DNA of 64,000 bases, taken from NCBI RefSeq assembly GCF_026929975.1, contig NZ_JANHOK010000001.1, positions 248,001 through 312,000 on the forward strand, in the 5' to 3' direction. This stretch comes from Bartonella sp. F02 (GTDB lineage: Bacteria > Pseudomonadota > Alphaproteobacteria > Rhizobiales > Rhizobiaceae). Below, piece after piece: positions 1-10,792 of this stretch (within the stretch, counting starts at the first letter, position 1; each line of letters starts with the position of its first letter). Both the position numbers and the translations under genes were made by a program. A model generated the notes under the pieces. That model did no database searches, was not told the origin of the DNA, and saw only the letters and a program-made list of their open reading frames with translations.

Positions 1-57
1 TATTTGATAAAAAATAAAAATTAGAAATTAGAAATTAGAAAGAATGCGGCTTATTTT

Positions 58-615
58 TTAATTATTTAATTTTTCATCGGGATAAATTCCCCATAATTGT
101 GTTTGAGGGAGCCATCCGCGAATATTGCGAATGTTAAGTTCGCACCAATGTCCATCACATTTGCGAATGTTGCCAATAACATTAGGTTCTATTTCTGCAA
201 GGGGTTCTGCATTCTCTATAGGAGCTTTTCTTAAGAAGAGTCTTTTTGCTTTATTTTTTTGCCATGGAATCGTTATTGCTGTTCGTTTTCCTGATAAGAG
301 AGATTGATAAATCCATCCTTCATTGCCTTCTGCATCACGAATTTTACGCCATTGATCATATTCTTGGATGATTTCAATAGGAAGTCCCTGTTTTTGATAG
401 GTAAAGACAATAAAATAATGACTTCCCGGACCGATACGCACATTAACACGGGATGGTTTAATTGAAGCAAATCTTGGAAGTGGTAGACCACTTGGTCCAA
501 GACTATGATAAGGTGTTTGTGCGTGTGACAAACTAAGAAAACCGAATAAAAATATTCCTATCATTAATAGACAGGATAAAAGGACTGAAAATCGAAGCCA
601 AATTGAAGCTTTCAT
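58..615 (-). CDS. Secreted SH3-domain protein
   Basis: A 185-residue protein with a hydrophobic N-terminal segment (about residues 8-32, ending SLSHAQ) that reads as a signal peptide or membrane anchor, so it should act in the periplasm. The rest resembles two bacterial SH3-like modules: residues about 50-110 contain the typical VNVRIGPGSHY start and a W-I-Y end, and residues about 120-178 contain the second, shorter unit. Such modules usually bind cell-wall peptides. The start is supported by a GAGG ribosome site about 7 bases upstream. It lies next to an NlpC/P60 hydrolase, which fits a cell-wall role, but no catalytic domain is present and the exact function is unknown. Confidence 0.8.
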   Translation of the reverse strand: MKASIWLRFSVLLSCLLMIGIFLFGFLSLSHAQTPYHSLGPSGLPLPRFASIKPSRVNVRIGPGSHYFIVFTYQKQGLPIEIIQEYDQWRKIRDAEGNEGWIYQSLLSGKRTAITIPWQKNKAKRLFLRKAPIENAEPLAEIEPNVIGNIRKCDGHWCELNIRNIRGWLPQTQLWGIYPDEKLNN

Positions 616-778
616 ACTTAAACCTCTATTTTATATATTTTCATCGTAGGATTTGAGAAACAGACTCAAAAATCTTATTTAAAATATGACATAGTGCTCA
701 TTAAGGAGATCTGAACAATCTTAAGAATTATGATAAAATGAAAGAGAAATAGATATAAAAATTTGAGGTTTTAAATGT

Positions 779-817
779 AAAAAACAAAAAACTAGAATGC
801 TGTGTTCTACATTCTAT
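779..817 (-). terminator. Intrinsic terminator after the NlpC/P60 gene
   Basis: On the minus strand a perfect 7-bp inverted repeat (TAGAATG / CATTCTA, 10-base loop) is followed by GTTTTTTGTTTTTT. It sits about 30 bases after the stop of the NlpC/P60 gene. Confidence 0.7.
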
Positions 818-846
818 AGTCTTCTTAGATAATGATTATTATATTA

Positions 847-1665
847 TTAAATTGGTCGACGTCTTGCGACAGGATATTCATGCATTTTTGCAATACGTGT
901 GATCGCCTCTTCCAAAGGTTCAATTGCTACATTCATAGAATGACCATTTGCATGAATGATGTTTTTGTCATCAAACATAATAGCGACATGCCCCTCCCAA
1001 AAAATAAGATCACCTCGTTGAAGGCTATCACTTTCTGTAAGAGGAGTTCCTATAGTATTTTTCTGTGCTGCTGTATCTCGTGCAACTATTCGACCAGCCA
1101 TTAGCATGGATGTTTGAACGAATCCTGAACAATCAATACCAAAACCACTGATCCCACCCCAAAAATAAGGTGTATGGAGAAAAGTTTGAGCGACAGAAAC
1201 ATAATCCTCAAATACATGCTCAATGGGTTTGAGATGGCATGAAACGATAGATTTTCCATCGTCAAGAATAGAATACATTGTATTACGAACCTCTGTTTCA
1301 TCAACAACACTTACCTTACTCCCCATAGACAAGGCCATTTCTGCTGGTCCTCGTAAATCAGCTTGTAAATAAAGAAAAGTACGAGGAACTGAAACGATAT
1401 GTGTTTGTTTCGTGGTTGGTGTACAAAGAGCTTTTGTTTCAACATATCCCACATAGTTGTCTTTGAGCAATTTGCTCAAAGACATTGTTTCTCCATATTC
1501 AAGAATGAGGAGTTCTTCTCCAAAAAGACATTCTGTTTGTCTTTCACTTTTTGTGCTATCATTCTTAAACAAACCAGCTACAGACATATTAACGCGTTTT
1601 CTTTCGAGATTTTTGTCTGTAAGGTTGTTTTGAGGTATATATGATTGCGAAATTTCATGTGTCAT
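847..1665 (-). CDS. NlpC/P60 family cell-wall hydrolase
   Basis: A 272-residue protein of the NlpC/P60 cysteine peptidase family, which cuts peptide stems of peptidoglycan. The N-terminal half (about 45-145) looks like SH3-type wall-binding modules. The C-terminal half carries the catalytic set: Cys179 in GIDCSGF, His226 in GHVAIM, and a third polar position at His238-Asn240 in IIHAN. No signal peptide is visible, so export is unclear. Its start codon overlaps the stop of the upstream aminopeptidase by one base (TAATG), so the two are co-transcribed. This gene order, a leucyl aminopeptidase followed by NlpC/P60, is common in rhizobial genomes. Assignment to the family is firm; the precise bond cleaved is inferred. 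Confidence 0.9.
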   Translation of the reverse strand: MTHEISQSYIPQNNLTDKNLERKRVNMSVAGLFKNDSTKSERQTECLFGEELLILEYGETMSLSKLLKDNYVGYVETKALCTPTTKQTHIVSVPRTFLYLQADLRGPAEMALSMGSKVSVVDETEVRNTMYSILDDGKSIVSCHLKPIEHVFEDYVSVAQTFLHTPYFWGGISGFGIDCSGFVQTSMLMAGRIVARDTAAQKNTIGTPLTESDSLQRGDLIFWEGHVAIMFDDKNIIHANGHSMNVAIEPLEEAITRIAKMHEYPVARRRPI

Positions 1666-3041
1666 TATGAGCCTGAATTTCTGAAAAGATTATAAAGGGC
1701 GCGGATCACCTGCGCAGATCCGCCAACAGGATAACCAGGTTTTTCCTTTTGTGTCCATCCATAAATATCAAAATGTGCAAAACGTTCTGTTTTTTCAACA
1801 AAAGAATTAAGAAATAAAGCGGCAGTTATAGATCCGGCAAAGCTGTGATTGGTTATATTGTTGAGATCAGCAACAGGTGATGATAAGGCTTTTTTATAGG
1901 GGTGCCAGAGAGGCATTTGCCACAGCGGATCGGCAACAGCATCAGCTGATTGAGAGACTTTTTGTGCCCATAATGTGTCATTGCAATAAAATGCTGGGAG
2001 ATCTGGGCCTAATGCGACATAAGCTGCTCCTGTTAAAGTGGCCATACAGATCATGTATTGTGGTTTTCTTTCATCTCCATAAGTCAGTGCATCAGCAAGA
2101 ATAAGCCGACCTTCTGCATCTGTATTCCCAATTTCAACACTCAAACCTTTACGGCTTTGAAGAATGTCACTTGGCCGAAGCGCATTGCCAGAAATTGCAT
2201 TTTCAACTGCTGGGATCAAAACACGAAGACGGAAAGGCAGCTTTGCATCCATAATGAGTTTAGCAAGTCCTAAAACATGTGCACTACCACCCATATCTTT
2301 TTTCATTAATAGCATGTTGCTTGCTGATTTGATATCTAATCCACCGGTATCAAAGGTCACTCCTTTACCAACTAATGTTATGAGAGGATGATTTTCTTGT
2401 CCCCATTCTAATTCGATGAGTCGTGGTGCGACACTGCTTGCACGTCCCACAGCATGAATCATTGGAAAATTGAGTGTTAAGAGCTCATCGCCGCAAATAC
2501 TTGTAACACGAGCGTGATAAGTGTGCCCTAATTCGCGCGTTGCTTTTTCGAGAGCATTAGGATTCATATCATTGGCTGGAATATTGATGAGGTCGCGAAC
2601 CAAAAAGACAGTTTCATAAATTCGTTTGAGCTCATCAAAATCAATTGTGTCACGCACGTAGATAGATAACGATTTTAAGGAAGGATTTTGACGATAATGG
2701 TTAAATTGGTAACTTCCTAATGCTAATCCAATATAAGCATTTATGTCATTTGCAGCTGGTCCTTCTAAATGCCAGTGGCCAGTCGGGAGATTGTTTGCTA
2801 AGAGACCTGTAATGAAAGGCTCTTCACCATTTCCCAGTCCAAATAAGATTTTTTTAAGGTGTCCATTTTCGTGAGGGACAAATAACATTTGTCCTGATTT
2901 TCCTATGAAGTCATTAGCTTTTATCCATGCAGATGTTAATGCATCAAACGATAAATTAGTGAGATCTTCTTGATTAATTAAGAAAACAGGAACGCTATTA
3001 TCAGCGCGTGTTGTCGTGAAATTAATTTGGTGTTGTGGCAT
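1665..3041 (-). CDS. M17 leucyl aminopeptidase family protein
   Basis: A 458-residue metallo-aminopeptidase of family M17 that removes N-terminal residues from peptides in the cytoplasm. The metal/active-site segments are visible: VGKGVTFDTGGLDIK (about 224-238), the conserved KKDMGG stretch (about 247-252) and the family signature NTDAEGRL (306-313), which supplies Asp and Glu metal ligands. The N-terminal domain is shorter and divergent compared with E. coli PepA, as in the PepB-like group common in Alphaproteobacteria. An AAGGAAAA ribosome site precedes the ATG. It is first of a two-gene unit with the NlpC/P60 hydrolase, which hints at peptide recycling from the wall. Confidence 0.92.
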   Translation of the reverse strand: MPQHQINFTTTRADNSVPVFLINQEDLTNLSFDALTSAWIKANDFIGKSGQMLFVPHENGHLKKILFGLGNGEEPFITGLLANNLPTGHWHLEGPAANDINAYIGLALGSYQFNHYRQNPSLKSLSIYVRDTIDFDELKRIYETVFLVRDLINIPANDMNPNALEKATRELGHTYHARVTSICGDELLTLNFPMIHAVGRASSVAPRLIELEWGQENHPLITLVGKGVTFDTGGLDIKSASNMLLMKKDMGGSAHVLGLAKLIMDAKLPFRLRVLIPAVENAISGNALRPSDILQSRKGLSVEIGNTDAEGRLILADALTYGDERKPQYMICMATLTGAAYVALGPDLPAFYCNDTLWAQKVSQSADAVADPLWQMPLWHPYKKALSSPVADLNNITNHSFAGSITAALFLNSFVEKTERFAHFDIYGWTQKEKPGYPVGGSAQVIRALYNLFRNSGS

Positions 3042-3053
3042 ATTTATTTTTCC

Positions 3054-4037
3054 TTATAGTTTTCTAAGTGCGACATATTCAACCAAATGTTTTTTTCCTT
3101 TCCTCAGAATAAGATTGGCTCGTGGTCGCGTTGGTAGGATATTTTCCTGTAAATTTTTCAGATTAATTGTACGCCAGAGATTTTCAGCAATTTGAGTAGC
3201 TTCTTCTTCACTTAAATGCGCATAGCGATGAAAATAAGAATCAGGATTTTGAAAAGCTGTTTTACGGAGACGTTTGAAACGTTCTAAATACCAGCAGCGA
3301 ATAATCTCTGTTTCAGCATCCACATAGATTGAAAAATCAAAGAAATCTGAAACAAAAGGTACAATTTTTCCATCTTTAGAAAAATTATTGGCTTGAAGGA
3401 CATTGAGACCTTCAACAATTAAAATATCGGGCTGATCAATGATAATGTTTTGATTTTCTAAAACATCATAAGTCAAATGTGAATAAAGCGGTGCAGGGAT
3501 ATTCCCAATGCCAGCTTTTACAGAGGCCAGAAAGTTTAATAATTTCTTAAGGTCATAAGAATCAGGAAAACCTTTACGATTCATACGATTTTTTTGTCGA
3601 AGGATAGCGTTAGGATAAAGAAAGCCATCAGTTGTAACGAGATCAACTTTAAGGTGGGATGTCCGACGTTTCAAAAGTTCTTGAAGAATGCGTGCAGTGG
3701 TTGATTTTCCTACAGCAACGGAGCCAGAAATTCCAATAATAAAAGGCGTTTTATGAGTATTTTCTTGATATAAAAATTGTTGACGCTTTTGAAAGAGTTT
3801 CTGTACTGCTTCAACGTGAGATAATAAAAGACGAGATAGAGATAGATAAATGCGTTGTACTTCTTCAAGATCAATGGGATCATCAATAGATCGTAGACGT
3901 TTAATTTCATCAAAGGTTAAAGTAAGCGGTGTATCCGCACGAAATTGAGCCCATTCTTGTGCCGTAAAGACACTGTAAGGAGAATATGGTTCAGATATGC
4001 ACTGAATTAAATTATCTTTCTGATTGGTTTCTGGCAT
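3054..4037 (-). CDS. coaA: Type I pantothenate kinase
   Basis: Phosphorylates pantothenate with ATP, the first and usually controlling step of coenzyme A synthesis in the cytoplasm. The P-loop GSVAVGKST lies at about residues 105-113 of the 327-residue protein, followed by the type I kinase stretches [10 protein letters not shown] and [11 protein letters not shown]. Length fits the bacterial type I family (about 310-330). I chose the internal ATG giving MPETNQK; an in-frame ATG 42 bases upstream (4079) would add 14 residues unlike family starts. Neither start has a clear Shine-Dalgarno site. The gene stands 12 bases downstream of nothing on its strand except intergenic sequence, so it probably has its own promoter. 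Confidence 0.92.
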   Translation of the reverse strand: MPETNQKDNLIQCISEPYSPYSVFTAQEWAQFRADTPLTLTFDEIKRLRSIDDPIDLEEVQRIYLSLSRLLLSHVEAVQKLFQKRQQFLYQENTHKTPFIIGISGSVAVGKSTTARILQELLKRRTSHLKVDLVTTDGFLYPNAILRQKNRMNRKGFPDSYDLKKLLNFLASVKAGIGNIPAPLYSHLTYDVLENQNIIIDQPDILIVEGLNVLQANNFSKDGKIVPFVSDFFDFSIYVDAETEIIRCWYLERFKRLRKTAFQNPDSYFHRYAHLSEEEATQIAENLWRTINLKNLQENILPTRPRANLILRKGKKHLVEYVALRKL

Positions 4038-4189
4038 AGGAATATCAATTATTGTTATTGACAAAAATGTTTTGTACAAAATTGTTTTTTATCATAGCGA
4101 TGATGAGAGACTTAGAAGATAGATTAAAGTAGATTATTGAGTTGTTAAGGAGACTGCATTTTGCAACTAATATATTCAATAACATTTGC

Positions 4190-5179
4190 TTAGCTGATAG
4201 TCCAATCATTCCAACATGTGCTAATTTGTTCGTGTGATAAATTTTGCGCTAAAAGCGTCCAGAGAAGTAAACGAGCTTTTACAGCTGAGAGATAACCAGA
4301 CATGAGAGCGCCTGAAGCAATCATGTCTATTTCTGAACCTTTATAACCGTAAGTGGCTCGAACGGTTGGGCCAGTGTAAGCGCGACTAGCAATAATGATG
4401 GGTATTTTTTTTGCGTATTGTTTTATAATATCGGCTTCTTCAAAACTGCAGTGTCCTGCCCCAAAACTAGCAATAACAAGACCGGCATAATACCCACTTT
4501 CAAGACAGAATTTCATTAAGTGTGTGTCAGAAGATAAAGTAGAATGTAAAAGCGCGACTTGATGATGATCATTTTTAGGAAGTGCAAAAGTTGTAGGGAA
4601 GAAATTTCGATCATTGAAATAAATCAATTGTCCTTCTAAAATGGTTCCTAGGGCTCCTGTAAAGCCCGATTGAAAGGTTTCAATATTAACGGTATTGCTT
4701 TTTTGTACCCAATAGGGTGAATGAATTGTATCATTCATGACAACCAAGACACCTCTATTTTTGCTTTGCTGACTAGCCGCGACGCGAGTTGCAGCTAAAA
4801 GATTAGCAGGTCCGTCAGCACCTGCTTCGTGTGGAACACGCATAGCACCCGTTACAACAAGTGGCTCCGTCTTATTCCAGTAGAGAGAAAGGAAAAAAGC
4901 TGTTTCTTCTAATGTATCTGTACCTTGTGTTATAACAACACCATCTGCCCCAGTATTGATTTGTTGTGTTGCCCATTCTATGATTTCAAAAAGAATTTTG
5001 AAAGATAAAGACCCACTTGGCAATTGTCTGAGTGTATGAGCATGAATATCCGCAATCTCTTTTAAACCAGGAACATTTTGGATGAGTATATTTGAAGTTA
5101 AAGTTGGCTGCCTGAGACCATTGTTATCAGAGACCATTGCAATTGTCCCACCTAATGTTCCTACAGCTATTTTTTTCAT
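4190..5179 (-). CDS. ansA: L-asparaginase (type I/II family)
   Basis: Hydrolyses asparagine to aspartate and ammonia. Both active-site threonine motifs of the bacterial asparaginase family are present: GTLGGTIAM near the N-terminus (Thr12) and TQGTDTLEE (Thr84-Asp88). The reading frame continues upstream, but the ATG at 5179 is chosen because it begins with the typical MKKIAVGTLGGT start, lies after an AAAGGAAAA ribosome site, and gives 329 residues, the family norm. The longer reading would add a Cys-rich stretch with no similarity to the family. No signal peptide is evident, so a cytoplasmic enzyme is likely. It is transcribed away from hslV with about 200 bases between the starts. Confidence 0.88.
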   Translation of the reverse strand: MKKIAVGTLGGTIAMVSDNNGLRQPTLTSNILIQNVPGLKEIADIHAHTLRQLPSGSLSFKILFEIIEWATQQINTGADGVVITQGTDTLEETAFFLSLYWNKTEPLVVTGAMRVPHEAGADGPANLLAATRVAASQQSKNRGVLVVMNDTIHSPYWVQKSNTVNIETFQSGFTGALGTILEGQLIYFNDRNFFPTTFALPKNDHHQVALLHSTLSSDTHLMKFCLESGYYAGLVIASFGAGHCSFEEADIIKQYAKKIPIIIASRAYTGPTVRATYGYKGSEIDMIASGALMSGYLSAVKARLLLWTLLAQNLSHEQISTCWNDWTIS

Positions 5180-5383
5180 GATTTTTCCTTTAAAGATACA
5201 GGCTCTTAAAAAAAACATGTAACAACAATTTAAATGAATAACAATAATATCATTTTCTTTCATTCACAGACAAATTGAGTTGTGCTTAATCGTTGTGTTT
5301 TGCAATATATGTTCTTAAATAGAGAGATTGATGATTGAATTTATTGACATTTGATGAAGGGAAAAAATATTAAGGAGTTTCTT

Positions 5384-5953
5384 ATGACAGAACACAAGCC
5401 TGATATTATGTACGGTACGACTATTGTGACTGTACGAAAAGGCGATAAAGTGGTTATGGCTGGTGATGGTCAAGTTTCACTGGGACAAACGGTTATGAAA
5501 GGAAATGCACGTAAAGTGCGTCGTCTTGGAAAAGGTGGAACAGTTATTGCTGGGTTTGCAGGTGCTACAGCAGATGCTTTTACATTGTTAGAAAGATTAG
5601 AAACAAAACTGGAGCAATACCCTGATCAACTGATGCGTGCATGTGTAGAGCTTGCAAAAGATTGGCGAACGGATCGCTATTTACGCCGTCTTGAAGCTAT
5701 GATGCTTGTAGCTGATAAAAAAGTAACTTTAGCTTTAACAGGTCTAGGAGATGTACTAGAACCAGAAGATGGAGTTATGGCTATCGGTTCTGGAGGTAAT
5801 TTTGCTCTTTCAGCCGCGCGGGCACTCATCGATATGGATTTGGATGCAGAAGCTATTGCGCGTAAGGCTATGAGTATTGCCGCTAAAATTTGTGTTTATA
5901 CCAATGATAATTTCATAATTGAAACATTGGATTCTGAATTATCGTCTTTATAG
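5384..5953 (+). CDS. hslV: ATP-dependent protease subunit HslV
   Basis: Proteolytic core of the HslVU (ClpYQ) complex; twelve subunits form the chamber and HslU feeds in unfolded substrate. The catalytic Thr is the first of GTTIVTV, which in this reading is residue 12, so an 11-residue N-terminal extension ([11 protein letters not shown]) would have to be removed. Other conserved stretches are [10 protein letters not shown] and IGSGGNFAL. The ATG at 5384 has an AAGGAG site 6 bases upstream; an in-frame TTG at 5351 is less likely. It lies 12 bases ahead of hslU, forming the classic two-gene heat-shock unit. Length (189) fits after allowing for the extension. Confidence 0.95.
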   Translation: MTEHKPDIMYGTTIVTVRKGDKVVMAGDGQVSLGQTVMKGNARKVRRLGKGGTVIAGFAGATADAFTLLERLETKLEQYPDQLMRACVELAKDWRTDRYLRRLEAMMLVADKKVTLALTGLGDVLEPEDGVMAIGSGGNFALSAARALIDMDLDAEAIARKAMSIAAKICVYTNDNFIIETLDSELSSL

Positions 5954-5965
5954 AAAGCTATTTGA

Positions 5966-7276
5966 ATGTGTGTTGTATTTTCTCCTCGCGAAACTGTTTC
6001 TGAACTCGATCGTTTTATTATCGGTCAAAATGATGCTAAACGTTCTGTTGCTATTGCTTTGCGTAATCGATGGCGTCGGCAACAGCTTGAAGAATCTATG
6101 CGTGAAGAAGTTATGCCTAAAAATATTTTAATGATAGGGCCTACCGGTGTTGGTAAAACAGGCATAGCGCGTCGCTTGGCTAAACTAGCGGGAGCGCCTT
6201 TTGTTAAAGTAGAAGCTACTAAATTTACTGAAGTAGGTTATGTCGGGCGTGATGTTGAGCAAATTATTCGTGATCTTGTTGAAATATCAATTTCTCTTGT
6301 TCGTGAGAAAAAGCGAGATGAAGTAAAAGCAAAAGCTCATGTCAATGCAGAAGAGCGAGTTCTCGATGCTCTTGTTGGAAAAACAGCCAGTCCTGCGACA
6401 CGCGATAGTTTCCGTAAAAAATTGCGGGAAGGGGAATTGGATAACAAAGAGATTGAAATTGAAGTTGCTGATAATAGTAGTAGCAGTGCTTCAACTTTTG
6501 ATATTCCTGGGATGCCTGGTGCACAAATGGGTATCATGAATTTGTCAGATATTTTTGGAAAAATGGGGAATCGCACAAAGATACGTAAAACAACGGTAAA
6601 AGATGCTTTTCAGCCATTAATTGATGATGAATCTGAGAAACTTCTTGATCAAGATCAAATTATTCAAGAAGCATTGCGTGTTGCTGAAAATGATGGAATT
6701 GTTTTCATTGATGAAATTGATAAAATTGCAACACGAGATGGAAGCGCTGGTGCTGCTGTTTCTCGTGAAGGTGTTCAACGAGATCTTTTGCCTTTAGTTG
6801 AAGGAACAACAGTTGCAACCAAATATGGACAAATAAAAACCGATCACATTCTTTTTATCGCATCTGGTGCATTTCATGTCTCTAAACCTTCTGATTTGTT
6901 GCCAGAATTGCAAGGGCGTTTACCCATTCGTGTGGAATTAAATGCCTTAACGAGAGAAGATTTACGGCGTATTTTGACTGAGCCTGAAGCGAGTTTGATT
7001 AAGCAATATATTGCTTTAATGGCAACAGAAGAAGTTCATTTAGAAATTACTGATGATGCGATTGATGCTTTAGCAGATATTGCTGTTGATTTAAACGCTA
7101 GGATTGAAAATATTGGAGCACGTCGTTTGCAAACAGTGATGGAACGTGTTTTGGATGAGATTTCTTTTACAGCGCCTGATAAAGCGGGTACGTCCTTTAA
7201 GGTGGATGCTGCTTATGTAAAGCAATCTATAGGTGATCTTGCTGCTGATGTCGATCTCTCACGTTTTATTCTTTAG
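5966..7276 (+). CDS. hslU: HslU ATPase, unfoldase of the HslVU protease
   Basis: AAA+ unfoldase that recognises substrates and threads them into HslV. Walker A is GPTGVGKT (58-65), Walker B is VFIDEIDK (246-253), and between them (about 110-240) is the family's intermediate substrate-gating domain with its GMPGAQMG loop. The C-terminal tail ends in SRFIL, the conserved peptide that docks on HslV. The length of 436 residues matches the family. It follows hslV by 12 bases and ends 12 bases before the convergent methyltransferase gene. No convincing intrinsic terminator is seen between the convergent genes. Confidence 0.96.
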   Translation: MCVVFSPRETVSELDRFIIGQNDAKRSVAIALRNRWRRQQLEESMREEVMPKNILMIGPTGVGKTGIARRLAKLAGAPFVKVEATKFTEVGYVGRDVEQIIRDLVEISISLVREKKRDEVKAKAHVNAEERVLDALVGKTASPATRDSFRKKLREGELDNKEIEIEVADNSSSSASTFDIPGMPGAQMGIMNLSDIFGKMGNRTKIRKTTVKDAFQPLIDDESEKLLDQDQIIQEALRVAENDGIVFIDEIDKIATRDGSAGAAVSREGVQRDLLPLVEGTTVATKYGQIKTDHILFIASGAFHVSKPSDLLPELQGRLPIRVELNALTREDLRRILTEPEASLIKQYIALMATEEVHLEITDDAIDALADIAVDLNARIENIGARRLQTVMERVLDEISFTAPDKAGTSFKVDAAYVKQSIGDLAADVDLSRFIL

Positions 7277-7288
7277 GTGTTTTATTCT

Positions 7289-8287
7289 TTATAAACGCGC
7301 TTCAATAACTTTGAAGTTATGGGCTTCTTCATGAATATAAACTTTACGGAAGAGGCTTTTTAATAAAGTTTCATAAGGGAGGTGGCGGTTAGCAACAAGA
7401 AGGAGGCAGCCACCTTTTTTGAGGTATTTTGCAGCATTCGTAATGAAATTTTTTCCTAATGAAATATCTGAAGTGCGTTGTATATGAAATGGTGGGTTTG
7501 AGATAATTGTATCATAGAGATTTTTGATAGGCTCTTGAATAAGATCGTGCCAATAAAAATTGATGGGAAGAGAACCTTTTATTTCTTGGATATGCTTTTT
7601 GGCAGCTTCTAAAGAATTATAATCAGCTTCATAGAGATCAAGTGCTGTTAAATTTTCACATGTTTTAAGTGCTGCATAAGAAAGAAATCCCCAGCCTGCG
7701 CCAAAATCAGCAGTTTTTCCAGAAATTATTTTGGTCATATGAGGTACAAGCATAGCAGAGCCTGAATCAATACGGCCATGAGAAAACATACCCGAAGTCG
7801 TTTGAAAATTATCATCAAAATTAAGTGAGGGGGAGAGAAAATGTGAAATATTTTTTTTCTCTATGTGTGGCGGTACTTGAAGCCAGAAAACAAGACCGTG
7901 ATTTTTAGATAATTTATTGCTGATGGGAACAATAGTTTTGACCCATTTCATCATTGAGAGAGCCCCAACCGTTTTAGTTCCGCTGATCACAATCCATCCG
8001 TTGGGCTTAACCAGTTCTAATAAATTAAGAAAATAGTTTTGATTGAGAGCACGATATTTACTCAGTTGCAAAAATGCTCCGTCATAAATGGATGCTTGTT
8101 TGACTTGAGGATGACAGCAAAATTTAGCCTTTGTAAATTTTAAAAAATCCGGTCGCCAAGGCGCTATAATTTCGAGGTTTTTCAACCATTGTTTATCAGG
8201 AGTTTCAGTTAAACCAAAGCTTAACCAACGCTGATCGGGATCAGGATGAGAGAGATTATAGTTTTTAAAAGGCAAAAATAGTGACAC
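7289..8287 (-). CDS. RsmC/RlmG-like rRNA guanine-N2 methyltransferase
   Basis: A 332-residue class I SAM-dependent methyltransferase. The SAM-binding motif DFGAGWGFLS lies at about 194-203 and the catalytic NPPF of N-methylating enzymes at 264-267. The N-terminal half is a degenerate copy of the same fold, as in RsmC and RlmG, which modify a guanine of 16S or 23S rRNA. The start codon is GTG (8287); no in-frame ATG is close. It is preceded by the hairpin that ends pnp. The family is clear; which rRNA base is modified cannot be read from the sequence. Confidence 0.8.
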   Translation of the reverse strand: MSLFLPFKNYNLSHPDPDQRWLSFGLTETPDKQWLKNLEIIAPWRPDFLKFTKAKFCCHPQVKQASIYDGAFLQLSKYRALNQNYFLNLLELVKPNGWIVISGTKTVGALSMMKWVKTIVPISNKLSKNHGLVFWLQVPPHIEKKNISHFLSPSLNFDDNFQTTSGMFSHGRIDSGSAMLVPHMTKIISGKTADFGAGWGFLSYAALKTCENLTALDLYEADYNSLEAAKKHIQEIKGSLPINFYWHDLIQEPIKNLYDTIISNPPFHIQRTSDISLGKNFITNAAKYLKKGGCLLLVANRHLPYETLLKSLFRKVYIHEEAHNFKVIEARL

Positions 8288-8307
8288 ATTTTATTCTTTC
8301 AAAGAAC

Positions 8308-8340
8308 AATGCCATACTGATATATCTGTATGGCATTTTA
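8308..8340 (-). terminator. Hairpin ending the rpsO-pnp transcript
   Basis: A perfect 10-bp stem (AATGCCATAC / GTATGGCATT, 10-base loop) about 22 bases after the pnp stop, followed on the minus strand by TTGTTCTTT. The U-tract is interrupted, so it may protect the 3' end as much as terminate. Confidence 0.55.
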
Positions 8341-8362
8341 TTCCATGACAAAGAGAAAAAGA

Positions 8363-10564
8363 TCAATCTTCTTTTTTCTTACGACTCCGCTTCTTTTCGG
8401 GCTTCTTTTTTTCTTCAATGTCCTCTTCTTTTTCAACTGTCATAGACTCTTGATGAACAATTTCTTTTCCAGTTTGTTGATCAACAACTTTCATTGATAA
8501 CCGTATTTTACCACGTTCATCAAAGCCCATTAATTTGACCCAAACTTTATCACCTTCTTTGACGACATTGGTTGTTTTTGCTACGCGTTCTGATGCAAGT
8601 TGAGAGATGTGAACAAGTCCATCGCGTGAGCCAAAAAAGTTCACAAATGCACCGAACTCTGCCGTTTTTACAACAGTTCCTTGATAAATAGCACCAATTT
8701 CAGGCTCATCAACAATAGAATGAATCCAACGTTTTGCTGCTTCGATAGTTTTCATATCAGAAGAAGCAATTTTAATTGTTCCATCATCTTCAATATTAAT
8801 TTTTGCTCCGGTTTGTTCAACAATTTCTCGGATTACTTTACCACCAGAACCGATGACATCACGTATTTTCTCTACAGGAATATTCATTACCTCGATACGA
8901 GGTGAAAATTCACTAAGCTCATTGCGGGCACTGGTTAAAGCTTTTGCCATTTCATCGAGGATATGCATCCGTCCATTTTTCGCTTGCTCAAGTGCTATTT
9001 TCATAATGTCTTCGGTGATACCATCAATTTTGATATCCATTTGCAAGGCAGTAATACCGTTTACTGTACCGGCTACTTTAAAATCCATATCACCAAGGTG
9101 ATCTTCATCCCCTAAGATATCAGATAAGACAGCAAAACGTTCACCTTCTTTAATCAGACCCATTGCAATACCAGCAACAGGGCGTGTTAAAGGAACACCG
9201 GCATCCATCAATGCAAGCGAAGTGCCACACACTGTTGCCATGGAAGAAGATCCATTTGATTCAGTGATTTCTGATACAGAACGAATGGTGTAAGGAAAAG
9301 ATTCTTTGGTGGGTAACATTGGATGAATGGCACGCCATGCGAGTTTCCCATGCCCGATTTCACGACGACCAGGAGAACCGAGACGTCCTGTTTCACCGAC
9401 TGAAAAAGGTGGAAAGTTGTAATGGAGTAGAAATGTTTCTTTGTATGTACCTGTTAATGAGTCAACATATTGCTCATCTTCACCGGTTCCTAGCGTTGCG
9501 ACAACCAGAGCTTGCGTTTCTCCTCGTGTAAATAATGCTGATCCGTGTGTACGAGGTAAAACACCAACTTCTGATTGAATAGGGCGTACAGTTGAAAGAT
9601 CGCGCCCGTCAATACGCGTTTCATTGTTAAGAATATTCCAACGAACGATTTTTGCTTGCAAACGCTTAAAAACAGTTGCAATTTGCTCTTCAGTAAATTC
9701 ACAATTTTCTTCTTTTTCTGGTATGAATTTATGAATAACGTTTTCTTTGATTGCATCAATTGCAGCATAACGTTCTTGTTTGTCAGTAATTGTATAAGCT
9801 TCTCTTAGATCTTTCTCAATCATTTCAAGCATATTATTTTCTAGATCTGACAAATCTTCTGGCACAAAATCACGTGGTTCTTTTGCAGCAACTTCGGCAA
9901 GTTTTATGATGGCATCAATAACAGGCTGAAAGCCTTTTTGACCAAACATGACGGCATTCAACATAACATCTTCAGGAAGTTCATGAGCTTCTGATTCAAC
10001 CATCAAGACAGCACTATCTGTTCCGGCAACAACAAGATCAAGTTTAGACTCAACCATTTCATCAATATTAGGATTGAGAACATATTGTCCATTACAATAG
10101 CCAACACGAGCACCGGCAATAGGACCTAAAAATGGAATTCCTGATAAAGTTAACGCCGCAGAGGATGCAATTATAGCAAGAATATCGGGATTATTTTCTA
10201 AATCGTACTGCATGACAGAAACGATGACTTGTGTATCATTTTTATAACCGTCGACAAAAAGAGGGCGGATCGGACGATCAATTAAACGTGAAATAAGAGT
10301 TTCGCTTTCACTGGGGCGACCTTCTCGTTTAAAATACCCACCGGGGATTTTACCAACGGCATAGGTTTTTTCTTGGTAATTGACGGTCAATGGAAAAAAA
10401 TCTTGATCTGGTTTTGGTGTTTTAGCTGAGACAACCGTTGCTAAAACAACCGTTTCACCATAACTAGCAATGACTGCTCCATCAGCTTGGCGTGCAATTC
10501 TTCCTGTTTCAAGGGTAAGTGGCCGACCGGCCCATTCAATTTCTACCTTATGAGTTTTAAACAT
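8363..10564 (-). CDS. pnp: Polyribonucleotide nucleotidyltransferase (PNPase)
   Basis: Phosphate-dependent 3'-5' exoribonuclease of mRNA turnover. The 733-residue protein has the standard order: first RNase PH domain (about 10-140), all-alpha linker, second RNase PH domain (about 310-540, with [12 protein letters not shown] and FPPFSVGE), KH domain with the loop [12 protein letters not shown] (about 563-574), then S1 domain (about 620-690). It ends in a Lys/Glu-rich tail with runs such as [13 protein letters not shown]. An AAGGAT ribosome site precedes the ATG. It is downstream of rpsO on the same strand, the usual arrangement, and PNPase normally limits its own mRNA through that leader. Confidence 0.97.
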   Translation of the reverse strand: MFKTHKVEIEWAGRPLTLETGRIARQADGAVIASYGETVVLATVVSAKTPKPDQDFFPLTVNYQEKTYAVGKIPGGYFKREGRPSESETLISRLIDRPIRPLFVDGYKNDTQVIVSVMQYDLENNPDILAIIASSAALTLSGIPFLGPIAGARVGYCNGQYVLNPNIDEMVESKLDLVVAGTDSAVLMVESEAHELPEDVMLNAVMFGQKGFQPVIDAIIKLAEVAAKEPRDFVPEDLSDLENNMLEMIEKDLREAYTITDKQERYAAIDAIKENVIHKFIPEKEENCEFTEEQIATVFKRLQAKIVRWNILNNETRIDGRDLSTVRPIQSEVGVLPRTHGSALFTRGETQALVVATLGTGEDEQYVDSLTGTYKETFLLHYNFPPFSVGETGRLGSPGRREIGHGKLAWRAIHPMLPTKESFPYTIRSVSEITESNGSSSMATVCGTSLALMDAGVPLTRPVAGIAMGLIKEGERFAVLSDILGDEDHLGDMDFKVAGTVNGITALQMDIKIDGITEDIMKIALEQAKNGRMHILDEMAKALTSARNELSEFSPRIEVMNIPVEKIRDVIGSGGKVIREIVEQTGAKINIEDDGTIKIASSDMKTIEAAKRWIHSIVDEPEIGAIYQGTVVKTAEFGAFVNFFGSRDGLVHISQLASERVAKTTNVVKEGDKVWVKLMGFDERGKIRLSMKVVDQQTGKEIVHQESMTVEKEEDIEEKKKPEKKRSRKKKED

Positions 10565-10749
10565 TTTTTATCCTTAATGACCAGTATTTACATTCTGGTT
10601 TTGTGTGTTATGTTTTAAAACTGTGGGCAAGATAACGAGGTGCTTTTGTCTTTTGCAAAGAGACAATGAATTGCAATTTAGACGCAAAGCAGCTGGCAAT
10701 CTCGCTCCATGACAGTTTTTAAGCTTTTGAATTCAAAATAGCTAGTTAA

Positions 10750-10786
10750 ATAAAAAAGGTGAGTTTTACAGAATAATCCTCACCTA
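10750..10786 (-). terminator. Hairpin after rpsO
   Basis: On the minus strand the sequence AGGTGAG, a 15-base loop and CTCACCT form a stem followed by six T. It begins about 7 bases beyond the rpsO stop. It probably gives a monocistronic rpsO message with partial read-through to pnp. Confidence 0.75.
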
Positions 10787-10792
10787 GAAATT

